DNA from: Corallococcus silvisoli
GTDB taxonomy: Bacteria > Myxococcota > Myxococcia > Myxococcales > Myxococcaceae
NCBI RefSeq assembly: GCF_009909145.1
Contig: NZ_JAAAPJ010000003.1
Location: 1 to 64,000, forward strand
Reading direction: 5' to 3'
Length of the DNA stretch: 64,000 bases
Shown here: in pieces, positions 30,436 to 40,810 of the stretch
How positions within the stretch are numbered: position 1 is the stretch's first letter
Layout: each line of letters starts with the position of its first letter
Made by a program: the position numbers and the translations under genes
Notes under the pieces: generated by a model
What the model was told of the DNA's origin: nothing
The model's input: only the letters and a program-made list of their open reading frames with translations
The model's database searches: none

Positions 30436-32783
30436 TCGCGCACCACCAGCGTGCGACGGGCGGTGAGGCCTCGGTCGTCCGTGACGAGGATGTCGTGCGT
30501 CCCCACGCTCGGCCGCCACCAGAGGCGCTCCGCGGCGCGCGCGGTTCCCAGGACGGCGCCATCCACGAACCAGGTCAGCTCCCGGTCGTGCGCGGCCTCC
30601 GCCTCCAGTGGCACCTTCTGCTCCTCCGGGGCCATGCCGGGGATGAGCAGCGCCACCTGCCCCTCCGGCGGGGAGAGGATGAGGGGCGTGTCGCGCTCGC
30701 CTCCCGCCACACAGCCGGGCGCGAGCGGAGGCGGTTCGGGCAACTGCCGCTGCTGCTCCGCGAGCCACCGCCGCAGGCTCGAGGGCCACGTCAGGTAGAC
30801 GCGCATCTCCGTCCGGCGGCCCTCGCGGCAACCCGGCCCCACCGCCAGGCCCGCATCCACGTCGACTTCCACGCGGTGGTGGTAGGGGCACGGCGTCGTC
30901 GGCACCGCCGTGCGCACCGCGTCCACCCTCTTGCGCTGCGTGCAGGCCTCCGTGGGCAGGTGCCCCGAATACGCGCAGACCTCCACGCTCACCAGGTCCT
31001 TCGGCGGCGCCGCGTCCTCCTCTTTCAACGTCGTCCCGCGCGGCCCCACGCCTTCCAGGATGTCGAACAGCAGCGGGGCCGCGTTCTCCGCTCCGACCAG
31101 GTGCACGCTGGAGGCATGATCGAAGTTGCCCAGCCACACCACCGCCGTGTGCTTCGGCCCCGAGCCCGCCGCCCATGCGTCCCGGTTGCCGAAGCTCGTT
31201 CCCGTCTTCCAGTGCACCCGCGCCGGCAGGCCCGTGAGCCGCCGCCGCTCCGGGAAGTCCGGCCGGTCGCGCAGGGACAACGCCTGCCGCGTCAGCCACG
31301 CCGCTCCCGGTGACACCAGCGCATGCGCCGTCGTCGGCGGCGCGTCCTCGGTGAGCACTCGCAACGGCCTCGCCCGCCCATCCCCCGCCAGCGCCAGGTA
31401 CACCCCTGTCAGCTCCAGCGGCGTCAGCTCCAGCCCGCCCACCGCCGCGGACAGGCCGTAGTGGCCCGGGCGCGGATCCAGGCCGGTGACGCCCGCCTGC
31501 CGCAGCGACCCCAGGAAGCCCTCCACGCCCACCCGCTCCAGGAGCCGCACGAACGGCAGGTTCAGCGACTGCGACAGCGCGGACTCCATGCGCACGAGCC
31601 CCTGGAAGCGCCCGTCGAAGTTGCGCGGCTGGTAGCCGCCATACGCCACCGGGATGTCCGGCACGAGCGTCTCCGGCCCCACCAACCCCTGATCAATCCC
31701 CAGCGCGTACAAGAGCGGCTTGAGCGCCGACCCCGGTGAGCGCGGCGTGGCGAAGCCGATGATCTGCCCGCCGTTCCTCGCGTCGAAGAAGTCGAAGTTG
31801 CCGACGAGCGCGCGCACCTCGCCCGCCTCGCGATCCGCCACCACCACCGCGCCGTTGTGGATGCCCTGCCGCTCCAGTCGCCGGGCCGAATCCGCCAGCG
31901 TGCGCTCCACGAACCGCTGCGTGCCCGCGTCCAGCGTCGTCGCCAGCCACGACGTCCCCGGCCGCTGCGCCTTGAGCCACGCCGCCGCGTGCGGGGCCTC
32001 CCTTGGAAAGGGCCTCAGCGTGTCCGGCACCGGCGTCGCCCGCACCTCCGCCAGCACCGCGCCGGACTCCACCCCGTCCACCACCAGCCCGCCGGACTCC
32101 AACAGCCGGGCCGAGATGTCGTCCCGGGCCGAGCGCAGGCGGCCCAGGTTCTCCGGCGACGGGTAGCGCCGGTTCGGGTTCTGCGGCACCGCCAGCAACG
32201 TGGCGATCTCCGCCGGGCTCAGGTGCTGCGCGGTGTGCCCGAAGTACGCGAGCGCCGCCGCCTCCACCCCCTCCACGTTGCGCCCGTAGGGCACGAACTG
32301 GAGATATGCCTCCAGCACCTCCTGCTTCGTCAGCCGCACCTCCAGCTGCGCGGCGCGGAAGGACTCAACCACCTTCGAAGTGAACGTGCGGGGACGGGGC
32401 TCCAGCACGCGCACCAGCTGCATCGTCAACGTGGAAGCCCCCGACACCCGCCGCCCCCGGCTCAGGTTGAGCCCGAGGGCGCGCAGGGCCGCGAGCGGAT
32501 CCACGCCCGGGTGATGGAAGAACCGCTTGTCCTCCAGCGCGAGCAGGGCGCGGACGTAGGCCCGGTCGACGCGGTCCTTCGGCGCGGGGATGCGCCACCG
32601 CTCGTCCGGGGCGAGGAAGACGTACGCGGGCGCCCCGTCCCGGTACGCCATCACCACCGAGGGGGGCGCCGCCAACCGCTCCGGCAGCGGCACCCACCAT
32701 GCCGCCAGCAGGCCCGTGCCCAGCAGCACGAGCCCCGCCAGCGCGCCCCCCACCCACTTCTTGTCGAGACGCACGCGACGCAT
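30426..32783 (-). CDS. pbpC: Penicillin-binding protein 1C
   Basis: A 785-residue bifunctional peptidoglycan synthase. It has an N-terminal membrane anchor (about 10-30) and a glycosyltransferase domain with 'EDKRFFHHPGVDPLAALRAL' and 'SGASTLTMQLVRVLEPR'. The transpeptidase domain carries 'SPGSALKPLLYALG' (SxxK) and 'KTGTS'. A C-terminal BiPBP_C-type beta domain (about 690-785) marks the PbpC class. It starts five bases after the alpha-2-macroglobulin stop, reproducing the yfhM-pbpC operon of E. coli, in which the pair is thought to repair the wall and trap attacking proteases. Confidence 0.96.
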   Translation of the reverse strand: MRRVRLDKKWVGGALAGLVLLGTGLLAAWWVPLPERLAAPPSVVMAYRDGAPAYVFLAPDERWRIPAPKDRVDRAYVRALLALEDKRFFHHPGVDPLAALRALGLNLSRGRRVSGASTLTMQLVRVLEPRPRTFTSKVVESFRAAQLEVRLTKQEVLEAYLQFVPYGRNVEGVEAAALAYFGHTAQHLSPAEIATLLAVPQNPNRRYPSPENLGRLRSARDDISARLLESGGLVVDGVESGAVLAEVRATPVPDTLRPFPREAPHAAAWLKAQRPGTSWLATTLDAGTQRFVERTLADSARRLERQGIHNGAVVVADREAGEVRALVGNFDFFDARNGGQIIGFATPRSPGSALKPLLYALGIDQGLVGPETLVPDIPVAYGGYQPRNFDGRFQGLVRMESALSQSLNLPFVRLLERVGVEGFLGSLRQAGVTGLDPRPGHYGLSAAVGGLELTPLELTGVYLALAGDGRARPLRVLTEDAPPTTAHALVSPGAAWLTRQALSLRDRPDFPERRRLTGLPARVHWKTGTSFGNRDAWAAGSGPKHTAVVWLGNFDHASSVHLVGAENAAPLLFDILEGVGPRGTTLKEEDAAPPKDLVSVEVCAYSGHLPTEACTQRKRVDAVRTAVPTTPCPYHHRVEVDVDAGLAVGPGCREGRRTEMRVYLTWPSSLRRWLAEQQRQLPEPPPLAPGCVAGGERDTPLILSPPEGQVALLIPGMAPEEQKVPLEAEAAHDRELTWFVDGAVLGTARAAERLWWRPSVGTHDILVTDDRGLTARRTLVVRERR

Positions 32784-32788
32784 GGGGC

Positions 32789-35700
32789 CTAGAGCAGCTC
32801 GTCCTTCCAGGGGCCCGACACCTGGACCGTGCCCGCGGATTCACGGGCCCAGATGGAGGAGTCGTACATCGCCTCGGCCTCCGCGGACGGCAGGGTGAAG
32901 GAGCCCGCCGTCACCGCGCGCACCGCGTAGACGAGCTTCTTCGTCTCGTGGGCCTGCAGCGAACCGAACGCCTCCAGCCGGTCATCGCGCACGTTCACAT
33001 AGTCCGGCGTCCAGAGCGTCTCCTCCACGACCCAGTCCACGCTGCCCCCTCTGCGCAAGCGGGCGTTTTCGATCTCCCAGCCCGCCGGCAGCCGGTCCAC
33101 CAGCGCGATGTTCTGCACGCGCTCGCCCGTGGTGTTGGTGATCTCCAACTCCACGTAGATGAGATCCCCCAGTTCCGCCGACGTTTTCTTCGCGTCGATG
33201 GCGGAGCCCAACAGCGTGCGCCAGCCGCGCTTGAGCTTCAAACCCTCCCCGCCCACGCGCGCCGAGGGCTCGGTGCGCACGCCCTCGCTGTTGAGGACGA
33301 GGAACACGGAGCCCGAGCCCTTCTCCTTCAGCTCCAGGGACATGGCGGTCCGCTCGCTCGCGCGCGCCAGGGCCCACGTGCGGTCCGACACGCGCGCATC
33401 CTTCTCCGGGCTGGCCGCCACGGCCTTGCCCGCCACCGTGAGCGTCGCGGGGGTATAGGTGGTGGCCGTGCCCTGCAGCCGCTTGCCCAGGCCGGTGATG
33501 CCCCAGACCAGCTCCTGGGTGGTGTAGTAGGACGAGGAGCGCGACTCGAGCGCCGTCGCCACCATGCGCGCCAGGGGCTCGCCCTCCGGCGCGTCGCCGA
33601 AGAGGTCCTGGAAGGTGCTCAGCACCATCCCGCGGCGGCGCCGGTCCGAATAGAACGACCAGCTGTTGCGGCGCTCGTCGGTGACGGTGGACAGGTCCGG
33701 GGCGCGCAGGTCCTTCTCGTAGCGCCGGTCGCCGGACAACCACAGCGCGGCCTTGAGCAGGTACAGGTCCTCCTGCTGCTCTCCGGTGAGCGGCACCTTC
33801 TTCGCGCCTGTCTCCAGCGCGGTCACCAGGGCCTGAGCGCGCGCCTTGCGACCCTTGCCCGCCACCGCGAGCACGTAGTGCATGTACGGCTCCGCGTGCT
33901 CGCCGTGGCCGTCCTGCCCCACCCTGCCCTCGCTCCGGGTCAGCTCGTCACCCATCCACGCGATGGCGCTGGCCACCCGGTCCTCCGGCACGGGGTACTT
34001 CAGCTTGCGCGCGTCCAGCAGCATGTGCGTGGCATAGGCCGTCCCCCAGGCCACGGGCTCCGTGCTACCCGGCCAGTACGCGAAGCCGCCCGAAGACGTC
34101 TGCATGGACAGCACCCGGTTGATGCCCGACGCGACCATGTCCTCCACCTTGGCGGTGGACACGAGCGTGGGGTCCACGCGCTCCACCAGCTGGCTCACGA
34201 ACAGGAGCGGGCGGGTGGAGGACGTCGTCTGCTCGATGCAGCCGTACGGATAACGCACCAGGTACGAGAGGTGCTGGAGCGACCGTGCGTAGGGATTGTT
34301 CGTCACCCACACCGTGGTGCGCTCCGTGGTGGGCACCCATCCCTGGAGCAGCGGCTTCAGGTCCGTCGTGCCCTGCGCCAGCTCCACCTGCTGGATGCGG
34401 CGCTCGCGCGGGCCCGCCGGGGACAGCGGCACGTCCAGCTGCTCGCGCGACGTGTAGCCGCCGCCCTCCACCGTCACCGCCAGCCTCGCCGCGCCCACCG
34501 ATTGCACGGCGCGGCCCTGGAAGACGAACGTATGGGACTTGCCATCCTCCACCCGCGCGCGGCCCTCGCTCTTGCCCATGAGCTCCAGCGGCGAGCCCAG
34601 GTCCGCGGGCAGCGCCAGCCCCGGCACCGCCAGCGACTCCGCCGACAGCGACACCTTCACGTCCTGCGCCTTGCCGGACAGGTTGGTGACGAAGACGGGG
34701 ATCTGAATCTCGTCGTTCTGGGTGAGGAAGCGAGGCAGCGTCGTCTGGAGCACCAGCGGGTCGCGGACGAGCACCTGCGCGCTGGCCCGGCCGATGCGCT
34801 TCTTGCCCGCCGTCACCACCATCACCCGCACCGCGCCCCGGTACTGCGGCAGCTTGAAGGGCACGCGCAGCTTGCCGTTCGCGGGCACCTCCACCACGCC
34901 GCTCCACAGGGCCACCGGCTTCACCGGCTGCACGCGGCCTTCGGAGCCGCCCTCGTCACCGCCCGTGGAGCTGGAGTTTCCGCCGGGAGGCACCAGCAGC
35001 GCCCAGCCCACCGTCTCGTAGGTCTGCACCCCCAGCGCGCGCCGGGTGAAGATCTCCCTCAGCGGATCCGGGCTCTGGAAGCGCGTGAGGGACAGGATGC
35101 CCTCGTCCACCACCGCCACGGTGGCGAAGGTGGGGCCCTCCACGCCTTCCACCGCCACGTCCACCGTGAGGGTGTCATTGGAGCGGACCTCCTTGGGCAC
35201 CGTGAGCGTGACGGCCTGGGTGAAGTCCACCGGCTCCAGCGTGATGCTGCCCACACCGAACGCGCGGTCGGGCATGAACGCCTGCGCGGACTCCAGATGC
35301 GGGTCCTTCACCAGGAACGCGCTCACGTACACGTTGGGCGCGAACTCCTTCGGGGTGAAGGTCCAGGACACCTCGCCCGGCTCCACCTGCTTCCAGCCCG
35401 TGGCGACGACGCGGTCGGTCTCCACGGTGAAGAGGACGCGGCCACGGTAGGGCGCCTTCATCTTCACGGTGAGGGCCTCCCCCACCTTCCCCTTCGCGGG
35501 CAGCGCCAGGTCCAGCGACGTGGGCTTCAGGGGACGCGGCGTCTGGTCCACGCGCGAGCCCTCGCCCCACCAGTAGTAGCGGCCCTCGCCCTCGATGGCG
35601 AGGTCCGTCTGGGTGGCCCCCGCGCGGGCGCGCACCAGGTAGCCCGCGCCGTCGCGGCCCGGCAGGACGTTGGCGCTGAAGCGGCCGCCCTCCACCTTCA

Positions 35701-38500
35701 CCGTCACCTCGCCCTCACGCTGGGGGCGCAGGTAGCGCTGGTAGCGCTCGTAGCCGGATTCCTCGTCGTAGTAGTAGCCGTAGTTCTCCTCCAGCAGCTG
35801 GTACTCCAGCGACACCGTCTTCGGCCCCGTGCCGCCGGTGACGAGGTTCCCGTCCCAGTCCACCACCACGCCCGACAGCGTGAAGGGCGTGCCCGCCTTC
35901 ACCTTCTGCGTGCTGGCCTGGAGGCCCAGGTAATAGGCCTCCGGGTGCACCGGCACGTACGCCTCGCCGATGCTGGCGCGGCCGCTGCCGGACTCGAGGA
36001 CGCTGGCCACCGCGGCCAGCCGCGCCGCGCCCTTGATGGGCCCCGACGCCGCCTGGGCCGGGCACTTCAGGACCGCCTGCCCCTTCGCGTCCAGCTCCGC
36101 GGTCACCTGCCCCAGCGTGACGGGCCGGGGCGTGCCGCCGTCCTGGCGCCAGACGCCGTAGGTGTACTGGGCGTTCTGCTTCGGCTTGAAGGGGATGGAC
36201 TCCAGCCGGCACGTCATCTCCACCGGGCTGCCCTCCGCCGAACCGCCGAAGAGGTACACGGCCTCCACGGCCACGGGGATCTCCGTGCCCTGCGCGTAGC
36301 CCGGCGCCTGCGTGGTGGCCGTCACCTTCATGCGCTCCGGGACGAACTCCTCCACGTTCAGCGAGTAGGACGCCACCTCGCGGTCCGCCACCTTCATGCG
36401 CACGGAGTAGCGGCCCGTGTCCTGGAACGCCGCGAAGGTCTGGTCGAGCGACACGACGCCCGCCGCGTTCGTCGTCAGCGTCGCCTTGCGGACCTCCAGC
36501 TCCCGCGGGTCGGTGACGCGCACCTCCACCGGCATGCCCACGGGCGGCGCCAGGTTGTCCTGGCCGCGCAGCACCGCGGCCACGTGCGCGGTCTCCCCGG
36601 GGCGGTACACGCCGCGGTCGGACCAGATGGCGGCGCGGTAGGGCTGCTCCGCGCGGTACGGCTCGCCCTGCACGTCCGAGTTGGCGATCTCCGTCTTGAG
36701 CTCGTCGTACTTCAGATACGTCAGCTCCTCCCCCTTGCGCGCCACCAGCGCGAACGGCGCGCTCTCATCCACGCCCGGCGCGGGCACCTTCAGCTGGCAG
36801 CCCGCCTCGCCCTGCGTGGTGCAGCGGGCCACGGCCTGCCCGCTCTTCTTCACCAGCGACACCTCCACGCCGGACAGGGGCTCCGTGCTCTCGATGCCCA
36901 GGGCCCAGACCCAGACCTCGCCCGAGTCCTTGGAGCCCACGGCGGGGCCGCCCTGCTTGGCCACGAGGCTCAGGTCCGTGAGCAGGATGCGGGCGGCGGC
37001 CCTGTTGTCGCCGCGCTCGGCGAGGATCTCCACCAGTCCTCGCGTGTTGGCGGGCACCAGCGACGCCACGTCGATGTACGTGGTGAGCAGCGTGTCCGGC
37101 GTCGACTTCAGCGGCACCACCTTGCGCACGAGCACGTTGCTCGTCCGCTCATCCGCGCTCTCCTGGTAGTCGCTGCTCATCCAGTAGACGAGGTTCTCCG
37201 GCGGCACGTTGCGCACCGTGAGCGTCACGGCGTCCACGTTCTGGTGCTGCAAGGGCAGGTTGCGCCACGCGCTGCGCGGCAGGTAGCGGCCATTGGCGTT
37301 GAAGCGCACCTGGGCCTGGCGCGCGGGCACGGAGAAGGCGCGCGACCAGCCGCCCATGAGCGTGCCGCCGCCCGCGGAGAGCGTGCCCCCCGCGATGGAG
37401 AGCGTGTACGGGCCGCGCTTGAAGTCACCGAAGATGCGGAAGCCGCGGCGCGACGGGGCCACGGTGAACTTCACCTTCGGAGTGAAGCGGATCGCCTCCT
37501 GGGCCACGGCGTCGCTCAGCGAGCAGCCCCGGTTGTCGTCGTCGTAGTAGTACGAATCCCATCGATCCTCGGTGGTGGGGCTCGCGGGGGCATCCGCGGC
37601 CACGTCGCGGCAGCTCACCTCCAAGAAGTGGCCGTTGGCGCCCTCCTCCGCGCTCACGTAGGTGATGTCCATGCGCTTGCCCCCCGAGAGCGCGAGGACG
37701 CTGGTGGCCGAGGGGGCCTGCACCCGCGAGTCGCCCGCCAGCTTCAGGCCCTCCCGCAGCGAGAACTGCAGCACCGCCGCGGGCTTGAGCTTCGGGTGGG
37801 TGAGCACCACCGCCAGGGAGGTCCGGGTGTCCGCGCGCGTGCTCCACTTCACGTCGGTGAGGGTGGCATCCCCCACGCGGAAGCTCGCGAGGGAGCGCAC
37901 CGCGGCCAGGTCCACCGGCCCGGAGAAGTCCACGTTCAGCTCCACGCTGCCCTTCAGCAGATCCATGCGCGTGGGGACGAGCTGGACGAACTTGAAGGCG
38001 TAGGTGGTGAAGCCGTAGCGCCAGTCCCGCTCCGCCGGCGGCTTGATGACGCCGGCGGTGGTGTTCACCGCGTCCACCGACACGACGTACGTCGTGCCCG
38101 CCGTGAAGCCGGCCGACGGGGTGAACAGCAGCGACGAGGGGCCCGTCCACCGCAGGCTGCCGGCCACCTCCGGCGTGAACGTGACGGCCGTGCCTTCGGT
38201 GCGCTCGTAGTGCGGGCGCACCGGCAGGGCGAACTCGATGGCCACGCCCGCGGGGAGGGAGTTCTCGCTGGCCAGCTCGCGGATGATGGGCGACAGCGTC
38301 TCCGCCCGCACCGGGAGGGGCGCATTCGAGGACACCGGCGCGGCGGCTGTCGTGGGAGCCGGGGGAGCGGCGGGGGGCGGCGGGGATGCGGGCTCCTGCG
38401 TGCAGCCGGCGGCGAGCGCGCCCACGAGCAACGCCGACAGCAGCCAGCGGGCACGGGGTGCGCGCGGGGCCTTCGGCGGGACAGCGAACTGCGGGGACAT
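32789..38500 (-). CDS. Bacterial alpha-2-macroglobulin lipoprotein (YfhM type)
   Basis: A 1903-residue lipoprotein (lipobox Leu-Ala-Ala-Gly-Cys). It has successive macroglobulin-like beta domains, an MG2-type 'SDRGVYRPGETAHVAAVLRG' region, a bait-like region and the thioester site Cys1421-Ile-Glu-Gln in 'YPYGCIEQTT'. The alpha-helical thioester domain and a C-terminal receptor-binding-like domain follow. It should trap proteases covalently in the periplasm. ATG 38500 follows GGAGG by four bases and begins a normal lipoprotein signal; frame upstream of it is not coding. Operon with pbpC. Confidence 0.96.
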   Translation of the reverse strand: MSPQFAVPPKAPRAPRARWLLSALLVGALAAGCTQEPASPPPPAAPPAPTTAAAPVSSNAPLPVRAETLSPIIRELASENSLPAGVAIEFALPVRPHYERTEGTAVTFTPEVAGSLRWTGPSSLLFTPSAGFTAGTTYVVSVDAVNTTAGVIKPPAERDWRYGFTTYAFKFVQLVPTRMDLLKGSVELNVDFSGPVDLAAVRSLASFRVGDATLTDVKWSTRADTRTSLAVVLTHPKLKPAAVLQFSLREGLKLAGDSRVQAPSATSVLALSGGKRMDITYVSAEEGANGHFLEVSCRDVAADAPASPTTEDRWDSYYYDDDNRGCSLSDAVAQEAIRFTPKVKFTVAPSRRGFRIFGDFKRGPYTLSIAGGTLSAGGGTLMGGWSRAFSVPARQAQVRFNANGRYLPRSAWRNLPLQHQNVDAVTLTVRNVPPENLVYWMSSDYQESADERTSNVLVRKVVPLKSTPDTLLTTYIDVASLVPANTRGLVEILAERGDNRAAARILLTDLSLVAKQGGPAVGSKDSGEVWVWALGIESTEPLSGVEVSLVKKSGQAVARCTTQGEAGCQLKVPAPGVDESAPFALVARKGEELTYLKYDELKTEIANSDVQGEPYRAEQPYRAAIWSDRGVYRPGETAHVAAVLRGQDNLAPPVGMPVEVRVTDPRELEVRKATLTTNAAGVVSLDQTFAAFQDTGRYSVRMKVADREVASYSLNVEEFVPERMKVTATTQAPGYAQGTEIPVAVEAVYLFGGSAEGSPVEMTCRLESIPFKPKQNAQYTYGVWRQDGGTPRPVTLGQVTAELDAKGQAVLKCPAQAASGPIKGAARLAAVASVLESGSGRASIGEAYVPVHPEAYYLGLQASTQKVKAGTPFTLSGVVVDWDGNLVTGGTGPKTVSLEYQLLEENYGYYYDEESGYERYQRYLRPQREGEVTVKVEGGRFSANVLPGRDGAGYLVRARAGATQTDLAIEGEGRYYWWGEGSRVDQTPRPLKPTSLDLALPAKGKVGEALTVKMKAPYRGRVLFTVETDRVVATGWKQVEPGEVSWTFTPKEFAPNVYVSAFLVKDPHLESAQAFMPDRAFGVGSITLEPVDFTQAVTLTVPKEVRSNDTLTVDVAVEGVEGPTFATVAVVDEGILSLTRFQSPDPLREIFTRRALGVQTYETVGWALLVPPGGNSSSTGGDEGGSEGRVQPVKPVALWSGVVEVPANGKLRVPFKLPQYRGAVRVMVVTAGKKRIGRASAQVLVRDPLVLQTTLPRFLTQNDEIQIPVFVTNLSGKAQDVKVSLSAESLAVPGLALPADLGSPLELMGKSEGRARVEDGKSHTFVFQGRAVQSVGAARLAVTVEGGGYTSREQLDVPLSPAGPRERRIQQVELAQGTTDLKPLLQGWVPTTERTTVWVTNNPYARSLQHLSYLVRYPYGCIEQTTSSTRPLLFVSQLVERVDPTLVSTAKVEDMVASGINRVLSMQTSSGGFAYWPGSTEPVAWGTAYATHMLLDARKLKYPVPEDRVASAIAWMGDELTRSEGRVGQDGHGEHAEPYMHYVLAVAGKGRKARAQALVTALETGAKKVPLTGEQQEDLYLLKAALWLSGDRRYEKDLRAPDLSTVTDERRNSWSFYSDRRRRGMVLSTFQDLFGDAPEGEPLARMVATALESRSSSYYTTQELVWGITGLGKRLQGTATTYTPATLTVAGKAVAASPEKDARVSDRTWALARASERTAMSLELKEKGSGSVFLVLNSEGVRTEPSARVGGEGLKLKRGWRTLLGSAIDAKKTSAELGDLIYVELEITNTTGERVQNIALVDRLPAGWEIENARLRRGGSVDWVVEETLWTPDYVNVRDDRLEAFGSLQAHETKKLVYAVRAVTAGSFTLPSAEAEAMYDSSIWARESAGTVQVSGPWKDELL

Positions 38501-38768
38501 GTTTCCTCCAGGGGTGGCGGCGGAACCGATTTCATGCCGCGTGCCGCGCATGGGCAGCCCGGAGACACACGGGAAGTGCGGCCCGGCGACCGCGCGCCGG
38601 CGCTCCCCCTCGCGCGTCCGCGGGCCCACAGGGTGTCCGGGCAGCCACACTCCAGGTGGCCTCCGGACGCGCGGGGGTGCGGGATTTCGCGCCGCAGACT
38701 GGCGGGAGGGAGGCTCGACGGTCAACGGGGGCACTGACACGTCCACCGGGGCGGTAGGGTGCGCGGTC

Positions 38769-39515
38769 ATGGTGCTGCCCGTCCGATTCGTCCTCATGCG
38801 CCCGCGCAACGCGGAAAACCTGGGCGCCGCCGCCCGCGCCCTGAAGAACTGCGGCCTCTCCGACTGGGCGTGGGTGACGCCCGAGGTCGAGGACCTGGGC
38901 CCGGCGCACCGGCTGGCGGTCCACGCGGAGGACGTGCTGGGTGGGGCGAAGCGGCCGGACACGCTGGACGCGGCGGTGTCCGACTGCGTCTGGGTGGTGG
39001 GGACCAGCTCGCGCAAGGTGGAGGGCAAGCGCCGCCTGTCGCCCCGGGCCGTGGGCGAGGAGCTGGTGGCGCGGGCGCGGCAGGGGCCGGTGGCGCTCGT
39101 CTTTGGAGACGAGCGCAGCGGGCTCACCAACGCGGAGGTGGAGCGCTGCCACGACCTGTCCGCGGTGCCCACCGCGCCGGAGCAGCCCTCCATCAACCTG
39201 GCGCAGGCGGTGCTGCTCTACGCCTACGAAGTGAGGATGGCGGTGCTCGCCGACAGCGCGCCGCCGCCGGGGCCCCTGCCCCTGGCCGCCACGGACGCGG
39301 AGCTGGCCCGGGTGGAGGCGACGCTGGAGTCGCTGCTGAGCACCGGAGGCTTCCTGGTGGACGCCCAGCCCGGGCGCACGGCGGTGAGGGACCTGTTCGC
39401 CCCCCTGCGCCGCTCGCGGCTCACGCGCAACGAGGCCCGCCTGTGGTTGGCCGCGCTGCACACCGTGCGCAAGCACTTCCCCGGAGGAGGGCCGCCTCCC
39501 GGGGCCGACGACTGA
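38769..39515 (+). CDS. TrmJ-like tRNA/rRNA 2'-O-methyltransferase (SPOUT)
   Basis: A 248-residue SpoU-family methyltransferase. The three motifs are visible: 'RPRNAENLGAAARALKNCG' near the start, 'VALVFGDERSGLTNAEVERC' and 'PSINLAQAVLLYAYEVR'. This arrangement is that of TrmJ, which methylates the ribose of tRNA position 32. The C-terminal helical domain (about 170-248) also fits TrmJ. Other SpoU methylases are possible. The start lacks a strong ribosome site. Divergent from the macroglobulin gene. Confidence 0.88.
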   Translation: MVLPVRFVLMRPRNAENLGAAARALKNCGLSDWAWVTPEVEDLGPAHRLAVHAEDVLGGAKRPDTLDAAVSDCVWVVGTSSRKVEGKRRLSPRAVGEELVARARQGPVALVFGDERSGLTNAEVERCHDLSAVPTAPEQPSINLAQAVLLYAYEVRMAVLADSAPPPGPLPLAATDAELARVEATLESLLSTGGFLVDAQPGRTAVRDLFAPLRRSRLTRNEARLWLAALHTVRKHFPGGGPPPGADD

Positions 39516-39612
39516 GCAGGCGGGGGAACGTCCCGCCCCGGCGCGGCGGGATGCGGGAGCGTCGTTACCTTTGAACGGAGCGGTTGGAACCCCCGCCTGG
39601 AAGGAGCGCCGC

Positions 39613-39840
39613 ATGAACCACATGCCCTATGAATCGATGATCGTGGGAGGCAGCGAGCCCGGCCCCGGCCGGCAGGCCCCGGCCCACGAGGACGTCCTGG
39701 AGGAGCCCGGCCGCACGCCCGAGACGGCGGAGGACGGCGGGCTGGAAGAGGAGCCCCACCGCATGGCGGACGGCGATGAGCCGGGCAGGACGCCGGGCTC
39801 CGCCGAGGGCGAGGACTCGGACGCGCCCACCCGCTTCTAA
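39613..39840 (+). CDS. Small acidic protein of unknown function
   Basis: A 75-residue, strongly acidic, Glu/Asp/Pro/Gly-rich protein. Two internal units resemble each other: 'EPGRTPETAE' and 'EPGRTPGSAE'. No signal or membrane segment; likely disordered. ATG 39613 follows AAGGAG by six bases, which supports translation. It lies between the RNA methylase and the pseudouridine synthase genes. Confidence 0.65.
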   Translation: MNHMPYESMIVGGSEPGPGRQAPAHEDVLEEPGRTPETAEDGGLEEEPHRMADGDEPGRTPGSAEGEDSDAPTRF

Positions 39841-39886
39841 CAACACCGCGCATGGAGCCGCCCCACGCGGCTACAGTGCCGCGCCC

Positions 39887-40714
39887 ATGCCTCGCAAGCC
39901 CGAACGGCCACCGAAGTCCCCTCCCCGCCCCAACCGCTGGGAGGGCCGGGAGAAGCCGGACTGGCTGTCCCGGGCGCTGGCCCGCGCCGGGGCGATGCCC
40001 CAGGACGAGGCGGAGGCCGCCATCAAGGCGGGCCGGGTGAGCATCAACGGCCGCGTGGCGACCATGCCCCTGACGCCCGTGCCGCCCGACGCCGTCCTCA
40101 AGGTGGATGGCCTGCCGGTGCGCAAGGTGGCGCCCACGCACGTCCTCGCCTTCCACAAGCCCGCGGGCGTGCTGACCTCCACCGCGCGCCAGCACCGCAC
40201 GGGCACGGTGTTCGAGGTCCTCCTGCCCCAACTGCCCATGGAGCTGTCCCGCTTCACCTGGCACGCCGTGGGCCGGCTGGACGTGGACACCACGGGCCTG
40301 CTGCTCTTCACCAACGACGACAAGCTGGTGGCCCACGTCACGTCCCCGGAGACGCTGCTGCCCAAGCGCTACGTGGCCACGGTGTTCAGCACCGCGGATG
40401 ACGCGCGCGTGGAGCCGCTGCGCCAGGGGATGACGCTGGACGACGGGCCCGCCCGCCCCGCCACCGTGCGCGTGCGCGACGAGCACACCGTGGAGGTGAC
40501 GCTCACGGAGGGCCGCCACCACCAGGTGAAGCGGATGCTGGGCGCCGTGGGCCTGCCCGCCCGCGCGCTCCACCGGGAGGCGGTGGGCGACATCACCCTG
40601 GACGGCCTGCCGGAGAGCGGCTTCCGGCTCCTCACCGACGAGGAGGTCCGGGAGAAGCTGCACTACACCGGCCGCGCGCCCAAGGAAGGGGCCCCGGACG
40701 CCGAGGACGCCTGA
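39887..40714 (+). CDS. RsuA/RluB-type pseudouridine synthase
   Basis: A 275-residue protein with an N-terminal S4 RNA-binding domain ('LARAGAMPQDEAEAAIKAGR') and a catalytic domain with 'VGRLDVDTTGLLLFTNDDKL', where the Asp after Arg-Leu is catalytic. Later motifs are 'PKRYVATV' and 'EGRHHQVKRMLGAVG'. It modifies uridine in rRNA; RsuA, RluB, RluE and RluF cannot be told apart here. N and C termini carry short disordered extensions. Start ATG 39887. Confidence 0.92.
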   Translation: MPRKPERPPKSPPRPNRWEGREKPDWLSRALARAGAMPQDEAEAAIKAGRVSINGRVATMPLTPVPPDAVLKVDGLPVRKVAPTHVLAFHKPAGVLTSTARQHRTGTVFEVLLPQLPMELSRFTWHAVGRLDVDTTGLLLFTNDDKLVAHVTSPETLLPKRYVATVFSTADDARVEPLRQGMTLDDGPARPATVRVRDEHTVEVTLTEGRHHQVKRMLGAVGLPARALHREAVGDITLDGLPESGFRLLTDEEVREKLHYTGRAPKEGAPDAEDA

Positions 40715-40810
40715 GCCCGGTCCCCGGGGCCGGGCGCGCCCTGGGCCCTGTCCCGGCGAGGCTGACTTCCCGGTGCCCTGGCCCCCCGGGGAAGGGTTAG
40801 GGTGCGGCCC

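Noticed and set aside
32699..38737. A 2012-codon plus-strand open frame
   Set aside because: It is antisense to the alpha-2-macroglobulin gene. The product is His/Arg/Leu-rich shadow sequence with no domain, while the opposite strand has clear family motifs.
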